The position numbers and the translations under genes are program-made. Positions 55,778 through 64,000 of a stretch of 64,000 nt of DNA are shown piece after piece (positions within the stretch are counted from its first letter, which is position 1; each line of letters begins with the position of its first letter). The notes under the pieces were generated by a model. The model saw only the letters and a list, made by a program, of their open reading frames with translations, searched no databases and had not been told where the DNA came from. Origin of the DNA: Wyeomyia smithii (lineage: Eukaryota > Arthropoda > Insecta > Diptera > Culicidae); contig NC_073694.1 of assembly GCF_029784165.1 (NCBI RefSeq), forward strand, positions 41,955,006 through 42,019,005, written 5' to 3'.

Positions 55778-56718
55778 TAGGGGAACTGCTCCATTATTCA
55801 TTTTATTAAGCCGATATTCATGAAGAATGCACGGATTAAACACCACATTTTCACGAAACCATTGAACAAATAAACAGAATACGCTTACGTGCTCTTATGG
55901 AATCGTTCAGCATTGTATATTTAGTAAACTTAGCTAGATTTATCCTGAATTTTGTAGAACAAACCATTTTGCACGACGCCCCCATATTCATCACACTGGT
56001 AATCATGAATGAATCACATTATCATAAATGAATGTTGCCGCAGCCCGTCGTAGTAGGTTAGATTTCCACTGTAGTTGTTTACTAGCAAATATGGTAACCT
56101 AGGTAACCACTGCAGTGCTGTCCATTTATGTCAATTATGTCGGCATAATTCAACATTTTCAGTATATTTTTTTCGTATTAGCAGCAACTGATTTGGCAAC
56201 TTTTGATTTTCTTCAAGGCAGTGAAAACAGATGAAAATACATGCAGTTGAAATTTAGGAGTTGTAGAAATTCATCTCATATATTTCTGCTAATTCAAGCT
56301 TGTTTTTGGAAATTTGAGGTGAACATTTCAAAGATTAAAGTATTCTTAGTTGTTTTTGTTGAGTGATTAAAATAAAAAATGGTCCGCTAGTGATGAAAAA
56401 AACTATGGTTGGCTGCTGAACGAGTCCCGTTGTAGCCGTATAGAACGATGCGCAGGCTTTGTTTTCTGAGGTAGGTGATTGAATTAAATAAGTTTTCGAG
56501 AGCAGATGTTCGACTATAATATCAAATTTAGTGCTTTTAAGTGAGTTTTTGAGGATTATACTTTATGAGGAATCTAAAGTGAACTAAGAAGAATCCATTC
56601 CATGAATTAGCAGATTGATTTCGTTAGAAAATATGCGATTTTTCCTGTTTTCAATTGTGTTTTCATGTTGTATAAGATGAATATATGGGCTGAGATGAAA
56701 AATGGAGCAGTTCCCCTA
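55778..56718. mobile_element. 941-bp MITE with TAGGGGAACTGCTCCATT ends
   Basis: TAGGGGAACTGCTCCATT at the left and its exact inverse AATGGAGCAGTTCCCCTA at the right, with TTCAT also shared one base further in. TA is the likely target. The centre contains CATATTCATCA and ATCATGAATGAAT words and no protein motif. Confidence 0.85.
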
Positions 56719-57178
56719 CGACGGTCTTTTTCCGACAACGCCTTTTTCTCAACTAAGCGTCACTTGACAGAATCGACTGCTCGTGTTACCAGCTATATAA
56801 AAAAGGATCTTTATTTTGTGGAAAAGGATTTTTCAATTTGTACAGCACTTCGAAATCGTAGACCAGTTAAAAAGTTGTTCGGATTTTTTTCCTCACAGAT
56901 TATTGATGAACATGAAACTTGTAAAAAGTGACAAAATATGTAGGAAAAATTCAGCTTGATTTTTAACCCTAGAAAGAAAGTCTGCGTCAATTTGACTCTG
57001 CGTTTTTAGTGACCTTGCCCTCCCCCACCCTTTTTTTTTTAAATAGTGCAAGTCCGTTCTCGTTTTTCAAAACAAACTGAATTCTGGTATTCGTTATGTA
57101 TCGATGTGGTAACAACGTAATGATCACTCATAATTAAGTTTTTAACAAAAACTCGCATTTTAAATGATTAAAAATTCA
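56719..57178. other. no gene recognised
   Basis: A frame crossing the MITE edge (56665-56931) has no motif. The stretch near 57020 is a C/T-rich tract. Confidence 0.4.
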
Positions 57179-57192
57179 TGCATCAATTTAAC

Positions 57193-57404
57193 ATTTCCCA
57201 ACTGGTCTCGAGGTACGATGCTGGCCTCAACAAGCCAATCGTCGTATGTTCGAGTCCCGCCTTGAGAGACTGTTAGAGTCAGTAGGATCATAGCGCTAGC
57301 CCCGCAGTTGTCCTGTACACTTAACAGTCGGCTGCGAAGTCTGTGTATAGTGAAACAGAAGGTCGAATTCCGATACGGAATGTAGCACCAAGGCTTTGCT
57401 TTTT
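57193..57404 (+). mobile_element. SINE family B, complete copy with 14-bp TSD
   Basis: TGCATCAATTTAAC at 57179-57192 and 57405-57418. The 212-bp element has an A-box-like CTGGTCTCGAGGTACGATGC and a B box TGTTCGAGTCCCGCC, then a body with GCGCTAGCCCCGCAGTTGTC and a 3' end GTAGCACCAAGGCTTTGC plus T run. This is the reference copy for the family; others are at 23184, 48355 and 63295. Confidence 0.92.
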
Positions 57405-57418
57405 TGCATCAATTTAAC

Positions 57419-60400
57419 GCTCAACCCTCTAGTGCCAAAATTCATTTTCAGAAGGACTTTGAAACATTATCAACATTATCACACAAAAGATCACTTTGAA
57501 ACATTATGAACATTTTTTAAGTATTGATTGGAGCTTTTTAGAGCTTCAACTGAAGACCGTTTAAAGGCGGCACTGGGCACTAGATGGTTAATGCATCAAT
57601 TTAAGGTTATCTCCCCAGGGTTAAGTTGTTAGAAGATTGGTGTTTATTTCAAATTGTTTTCTTCAAAATAAATTTCTTTCCTATGTGTATATTTTTTACA
57701 CAACTTTATTAGTTCTCTACAGCAATTTCCTAGATCATTTTTTTATGCAACCAAAGGTTTGTGAGCTACAATGCTTTAAATAAAGTGTATCTTAAAGTGT
57801 ATACGATTTTTAAGAAAATAAAATTTGAGTCAGAAAAGAAGCTGTGTCCAAATCTTCATCCAAATTAGAACCACATTTTTTCCTATCGATTCATTTGGCT
57901 CATTACAGCAATAACTTATTACTTCACAAATCATCACAACGCCAAGGTAATTGAAATACTATTTAGTAGTAGATTTACGGATTAATCAATAGCAAGATAC
58001 AAAAATAACACAAATATTCGAGTCATAACCTAGTTGTCGTTTCGAAGTAACATCTAGTAACGGCCATCGCCGACCGGCCGCACTGCTCGTCCGGCCACTT
58101 GTCCGACTATTGTGAAACAACCCGGTGTGCGAGAAGGACGGCGGAAACCCCGAAAAACCTAATCTGTTGAATTATTTCCTGATTATTTTTCTTCTAATAT
58201 TCGTGTAATCTTTTCTGTCACTTCTCAACACGGGTTTAATGAAGCAATTTATAGATCCGAAGGTATTTGTTTTGCGTTTCTTCTTTCGGCTGCGGGCCTA
58301 ATTCTGCCGGATTCACATTGTACGAAGTTTGTTTACCTTTACGTACACTAGCTGACAGGGCGTTCATATTTCTCCGTGCGTCCTCCTGGCCGAGTACGGA
58401 CTTACTTGGCCCGGTGATTTACTTCTCTCGGCTCAGCCGTTATGCACAACTGGCTCCGCCGTTGCGCGGTCCGGGTTAGGATTATGCTGGTGATGGGCTG
58501 CGCGGGGGATGAGGGGTGGTGTGTGAGCTTATTAATTGAATTGCATTGTTCCTATAACGATGGGTTGGGAAACTTTTCCGGAGCTGTGAAAGGTAACCGC
58601 TTGTTTCGAGCAATTTCAAGGACTGTGATTTTCTGTGCGTTTTGTTGTTGACGCAATTGACATAGGTACTGTGAGTTGGTAAAGACAAAACTTCAAAATA
58701 GATTTATGAGGAAATAATTTGTTCAGTGCTAATTGTTGACAAACCATGTTTATCCCATATAATAAGAGGCCTTCTAAAATCAGCCTATGTTATAAAACGA
58801 TTCCACCTTACACCCATCAACAGAAAGCACCAACCACAAATCGATACTATTGATTTTGGAAGCCCCGACAGCGCACCCGTTGAGTAGAAATGAAAAAACA
58901 CGAACCGAGCGTCGGACAGGCACAAACCGGTGCGAACAAAACTCCTATCATCATGTTGTGTATGCACTCAGGGGGAGACGCAGGACGAAATTCAATATTC
59001 ATTCAACCGGGCAATGACGACTCCCAGCGCATTGAATAGAAGCAAAACATCCATCCCGCGGCAAGGATGATCGACTGATAATGAATTGGCCCACCCACCG
59101 AATCGCTTTGGGAGTGCTTTCCTGTTTTCAAAGGACTTAGTAATACCCTGGGGAACTGTTTCACTCATGTGCGTGTTAAAGATCTACAACTCGGGCGGAC
59201 GCAGTGTACTCCTTTGTTGCCACCACTGCTGCCGATCACGATTATCGGGAATTCCGCTTTGCCACGGCGGGATACGAAACGTTTGGCAACAAATGGTGTT
59301 GTGATTGAATTTCATTGTATAGAGCTTCTTTCAGTTACGGTGCGAACGCTACTCGAAAAGATGATGTAATATCCTTGGGGAATTAAATAGTTTTATTGTA
59401 GTGCTCAACTCCAAGACAGTTCTAAAATAGTCAGTCACCGGCCTCTTTATGGTTTGATTTCAAAACCGAAATATTAAAGGTTTCAATTCTCGAAACCGAA
59501 CCGACAAATAAAATTCCATTATCGGCGAAGACTTCCCCGTATCCGTGCAGTTTATGGCCACCCTATCAACGGAATCGGCTGGCGGTAAACCGCAGTACCC
59601 GGTGGCAGCCATAAAACATCGGGTTTACAAGTTTTCTGCGGTTAGGATTTGCCAGCCGGGCATCGATCGAACCATAAACTAATTTACGATCATTTTACTT
59701 CCACGTCGCACGTCTCGAGTTGAACTCCTTAGCAAGAGGAGAAAAAAAAGGCACAGAAAAACAATAAAACGGTCATTTTCATGCCCCATAAAACGGATCA
59801 CCCGATTCCGGGGAAAATCTTGCAGTCCCTCTAGACAAGGTTCGATATAGAAGCATAAAAGCAGTAATGATGTTAATAAATAAAGATACGCCCACAGCGG
59901 AGATTGAGTTGCCAAAGTTGTTCAAAAGCAACCCAAATTGGCATCAGCTCGAGCCATCCGAGTCAGCAGGATCACAATCCAATCTTCTCCAACGGTCCAG
60001 CAGCTTACTTCTCGGCACTCCGGTAGTAAACAAGCCCATCAAATTAGCTCTTTGGAGGATCCTGCAACGATGATTTTGCAGCCCACTGCTAAGTTATGTG
60101 CGCAACGCCCCCTTGCTCTGTGTCCTCCGAGAACAAACGATACTTTGGCTAATCCCTGACCTCGTCTCCGAAGGCTAACGAAAACCTCCGTACAAAGCAC
60201 AAAAAGGGTAAAAACTAATAGTTTTATTGTTTTACAGCTTCATACGAGAAGAAAGCCATTCGGCGAAGATGCACAACCTCAAAGCCCTCGCTTGTTGTCC
60301 TATCCTATGCAACGGGCAAGACGAAGAAGAGCAGCCATAAAGAGTGTGATAATCATCTGGTTTGGGTAGCTTCTTGATGAATTAAACTGATTAGCGGTGG

Positions 60401-61756
60401 TAATCAGGGTTCCATTTACTGAATTGAACGAACGACCGAGAAAACCTGTACGACTGCAACCCGCGTATGCGGGATCAGGCCAAAGCCATTAAAGTATCGA
60501 ATTTCAGGCTTTACGCTCACATCTCACAGGCCAGCCAATATGACGTACGATGATGGAATGTCAGGAATGAAAGTGGGAAATATGTGACTCCAGTGAGGGA
60601 TGAAATTCGATCAGCCTGAACCTGTATCCCTTTCCCGAGCGTAAGAGGCAAGTTTCGGTGCGTGGAATTTTCGGCTTCTACGCTCGGTCGAATTCTTCGA
60701 TTGATGCCTGAAATCAGGACTGACGATTATGAGTGGAAAAAAAAATGTTGATAAAAAGTACACCCTTTTGTTATTTACCAACACGAAATGATAAGAAGCT
60801 CAATTCTCACCGTATTCCCCCCACTGAGATTTTTTTTGAACATATTTACTTGACACGGCACAATAATGTTCAGTTTCATAGTACCAGATACAAAAAATAC
60901 AAAACACTACTGCTGCTGTTTGTTGGAGCGGGTAACTATTTAACCTCGTGGGTAGTTTGAAATATTTTTCTAATGTTCGTTTTGTTTTCTCTGGATAAAC
61001 ATATTCGACGCGTATATTTATCAGAGCCATTCAATATACCTCACAACGTCCAGAAGCTGAAGTGTAAATAGCCTAATTTTGCAACTTATTATTTAAACAT
61101 TTTTTTTAATAATTTATTTTTTATTTGCGTTTTCACTTATATCAATAACCCATTGAAATCAGAACGTATTGAATTTGTGTTTAAGTCTTATTTAATTATT
61201 TTTCACGTCGTTATCACACTAACGTTATTTATGTTTTTACCGTTTTTGTTGAGTTTCATTCAGTGTGGGTTATTTATAAAATTCGTAAAAAAGTCTAAAA
61301 TTAACTCAGTGTTGAGCAGTGAGTACAATTGCCTGAATTCTTTGCAAATGTGATTTCCAAGCTTTTCCTTTTCTATATATTGTGGGTGAAAACATCAGGT
61401 AATGAGTTTAAATCGACTATCTGAATATCTGGTATAGACTACTGTAACAGTCTCATAATAACTTGAACTATGCGGCAAGTTAAATTTCGACAATGCTAGT
61501 CGGGGACGTCAGACAAAAGTGATGCTATTAACCATCGCTTTCGACAATAAATACCGTAAATTAGGGTGACTTTGATCACATTTTTGAATATATCTTAAAT
61601 TTTTTCAAAATATACTGAAAACAATATTATTTGATATAGAATAAATTTAAAATAAGTACTGGCAAGCATTTAGCAAGATCCAGTCATTACTTCAATAATT
61701 AAGTAACAATTTTGCTGTTTTTAAACATGTTCTAAAATTTTCACACCAATCATTAT
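57419..61756. other. no confirmed gene; GC-richer island at 58.0-60.7 kb
   Basis: 58040-60700 is GC-richer and contains no repeat shared within the window, so it may be intron or regulatory DNA of a host gene. A possible acceptor (TTTTATTGTTTTACAG) lies at 60223-60238, followed by a short frame with MHNLKALACCPI; no donor or partner exon supports it. 60700-61750 is AT-rich. Confidence 0.35.
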
Positions 61757-62417
61757 CAGCGAAGGAAAGAAATCACCTCTAGCGAATAATGAATAGACAT
61801 AAAACAAGCCTAAGATGCGTTGAAATCGTCGTCAGTATGCGAAAAACAAAGTATCGGTGCTGGTGCACTCTCTTTGCTTTCCTCTTTACGATATATTTCT
61901 ATTCATTAGTGTACACCACAACACGTGGTTCTCAATGTGCACAACTCGGTATATGAAGTTATTCGTCTCTGTTACACAAAGGGTTCAGAACTTGTTATAT
62001 CTTTATTCATTTGACTCATGAATATTATTTTTTGTCAGAAAAAGAAAGAAAATGACAGTGTATGCCCTCCTACTCTCGCTTTAACTCAACCGCTGCCGAA
62101 GTAGTCCCTTCCCCCACACTTTCCTTCTCACCGCACCCAAGCTCTGCTGCTGTTCAGGCGACATGATATTCTCCTGTTGCTATCCTCTCTTCCCCTAACT
62201 ACCGGCCTATGAAGAGACAAACGCAACGATCGAATCGCTTCTCAGAGCTGATGTAGTCTAGTCACGTGTTTGTTTTCTCCCAAAAACCTATGCACCATAT
62301 CATCATTTCATTATGGGTTGAGAGGATTCAAGTTTAGTCGCGGCCTGTACACTTCGTGAAGTGCACAAGTGATGAATAAACGACGATTGCATCATATTCG
62401 TTTTGTTTCCATCACTG
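61757..62417. mobile_element. short hAT-type element related to 52295
   Basis: Starts CAGCGAAGGAAAGAAATCA and ends TTTGTTTCCATCACTG, near-inverse ends of about 15 bp. The first 120 bp follow the left end of the 52295 element (CTAGCGA, GTCAGTATGCGA and similar). Flanking ATCATTAT and ATCCTGAG agree at 5 of 8 bases, so the TSD is worn or absent. No coding content. Confidence 0.65.
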
Positions 62418-63284
62418 ATCCTGAGCCTCCCGAGACTCATTATTCCGGGGTGACTTTGACCACTTTATTATTTTGATGAATTTGGAGTAAAACTTTGCTG
62501 CTTTAACTAAATTGAACAGCCTAAAACGACTTAAACGAGTTTACAAGTATGAAAAACAATTCGGGGGCCACTCATATTCTACGTGAACAGTTTATGTTGG
62601 TGAATTTCCAAGATTATTACAAAATTTTTAGACTGTATATGAATGATAATCCACAGAAAGGGAAAGTGATATGAAATCATCAAAAACTAGTCATATACGT
62701 GGAATATGGCTTATGCAATTTTCCAAATTTGCATGTTACTTTACGTCTTGGGTTGTTGTTGGACTCGCCATTGCCTTCCAGAAAAAAACATGCAATAATA
62801 ATAATGAAAATCATTGTCAATATTACACTTGTTTATCTTAAGAATTAATCAGGGAACAAAATTAAAAAAAAACTTTACGTATTGCCACTTGTTGTTTTGA
62901 ATCCGCTTGAACCGATTGTTTGTATGCAACAAAAGTCGCCAAAAATACATTTTAATTTCAATAATTATTTGAGCATGAAAAACACTTTTTAAATAGCAAA
63001 AAATGCATGAATAGTAGCAATGTAGACATTGGAGTGCAATAGAAATCGATTTTTCGGAGTTTGATTAGCGGTAGGGCTTGAAAGTCTCGTCTTCTCTAAA
63101 AAAGTTCCCATGCAAAATCTCAGCTCGATTGGATATCGGGAACACGTGCCTCAAAAAGGTCAAAATTTCACGAAAAATATCGATGAAAAATAAGCACAGG
63201 TAGTGGTACATGAAATTGTCGAAATCGAAATTTTGTTTAGATGCCATAAGTCTTAGAAGTGCTAAAACGTCGAGATTTGCTGTT
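62418..63284. other. no gene recognised
   Basis: AT-rich. GGGGTGACTTTGACCAC at 62447 echoes GGGTGACTTTGATCAC at 61564, on the two sides of the hAT element. A minus-strand frame at 63065-63391 has no motif and runs into the SINE. Confidence 0.4.
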
Positions 63285-63294
63285 AACTCGAAAA

Positions 63295-63524
63295 AATAAA
63301 GCAAAGCCTTGGAGCTACATTCCGATTCGAAACTCGACCTTCTGTTTATTGTACACAGACTTCGCAGCCAACTGTTAAGTGTACTGGACAATTGCGGGGC
63401 TAGCGCTACGATCCTACTGACACTAACAGTCTCTCCCGAGCCAAGACTCGAACCTACGAAGACTGGCTTGATAGGCCAGCATCGTACCTCGACACCAGCT
63501 AGAAGATAAAACTCAAGAAAAAAA
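63295..63524 (-). mobile_element. SINE family B, complete reverse copy with 10-bp TSD
   Basis: AACTCGAAAA at 63285-63294 and 63525-63534. On the minus strand it carries the same boxes, body and CCAAGGCTTTGC 3' end as the 57193 copy, with scattered differences. Confidence 0.85.
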
Positions 63525-63689
63525 AACTCGAAAATATATTTTTCTTAAAAATCAACTTTCTAGGTTCTCGAAAAAAGCCCTCATGCAAAATTTCAGCCCG
63601 ATCGGACATCGGGAACACCCCGAAAAGTTAACTTTACTCTAAACATAAAAAAATTTCGAAAAATTATTTTTCGAACTTCCAGAGTAGGA

Positions 63690-64000
63690 TCCCTCCTTAA
63701 GTTTCCAAAGACACTAATGAAAATCATAAATAGTAGAGGACCGATGTTGCTTCCTTGAGGTACTTTTATGTCAATTGTACGTAAGCTACTAAGCACACCA
63801 TCAATTGCTACAACTTGTTGTCGATTTGATAGATAACTCTGGATTGAATTATAAGCAACTCTGCTTTTCCCATAGCGATCAAACTTATTGAGTTTAGAGC
63901 ATCAAAAGCCTTTATGAGATCAATAAACAAGTCACTCACGATTTTCTGTTATCATTTCCTCAGATTAATTCATCAATAAGTATGTGGCTGGGAAAAACCA
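63690..64000 (-). pseudogene. LINE reverse transcriptase fragment, runs off the window
   Basis: On the minus strand, across a frameshift: LFIDLIKAFDALN (motif A), then KFDRYGKSRVAYNSIQSYLS, NRQQVVAIDGVLSSLRTIDI and KVPQGSNIGPLLFMIFI (motif B). This order is typical of Jockey, CR1 or L2-type RTs with the N-terminal part beyond 64000. The FADD box should lie just below 63690 and is not seen. Confidence 0.8.

Noticed and set aside
60223..60345. Host exon after a TTTTACAG acceptor
   Set aside because: No donor, no partner exon and a very short frame; the signal can arise by chance.

Overview
The window looks like nuclear DNA of a mosquito (Culicidae, probably culicine). It is AT-rich, short in genes and full of nested transposable elements. 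The organism call is inference. It rests on R1-clade, Jockey-clade, I-clade and RTE-like LINE fragments with mosquito-type protein motifs, mosquito-style tRNA-derived SINEs, IS630/Tc1/mariner and hAT remnants, and many MITEs. Nothing bacterial, viral or organellar was recognised.

Only one host gene is supported well. It is the last coding exon of a Spätzle-family cystine-knot cytokine (2630-2840, + strand), with a splice acceptor just upstream and a poly(A) signal at 3141. Two weaker host candidates are a possible minus-strand exon near 27.4 kb and an open frame at 12.27-12.56 kb. GC-richer, single-copy-looking stretches at 26.8-29.1, 42.7-43.9 and 58.0-60.7 kb may be introns or regulatory DNA of a neighbouring gene, but no exon could be fixed there.

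Layout. 0.6-2.0 kb: decayed R1-clade LINE in the DNA upstream of the Spätzle exon. 5.75-12.27 kb: a second R1-clade LINE carrying a 3.5-kb Jockey-clade LINE flanked by a 15-bp target-site duplication (TSD). 14.0-18.3 kb: a second Jockey copy inserted in a 270-bp repeat and itself carrying a 429-bp insertion, then mariner remnants and a third Jockey fragment. 18.3-24.7 kb: SINEs, a repeat with a CA microsatellite, a MITE family, and a 2.2-kb foldback element nested in one MITE copy. 25.7-26.6 kb: a small MITE and a complete SINE. 29.4-41.8 kb: RTE-like fragments, a possible BEL/Pao leader, mariner remnants, and a 2.76-kb element with 8-bp TSDs, long inverted ends and about 1.2 kb of a 7-bp satellite. 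46.0-49.6 kb: MITEs with exact inverted ends, one with an 8-bp TSD and TATCGATA motifs. 49.6-51.8 kb: the 5' part of an I-clade LINE. 52.2-55.5 kb: a SINE split by a hAT-like insertion. 55.8-64.0 kb: another TA-type MITE, SINEs, a short hAT element and an RT fragment running off the window.

The elements do not form a pathway. The useful content is a readable insertion history: several junctions keep intact TSDs, so the order of events can be read from sequence alone.
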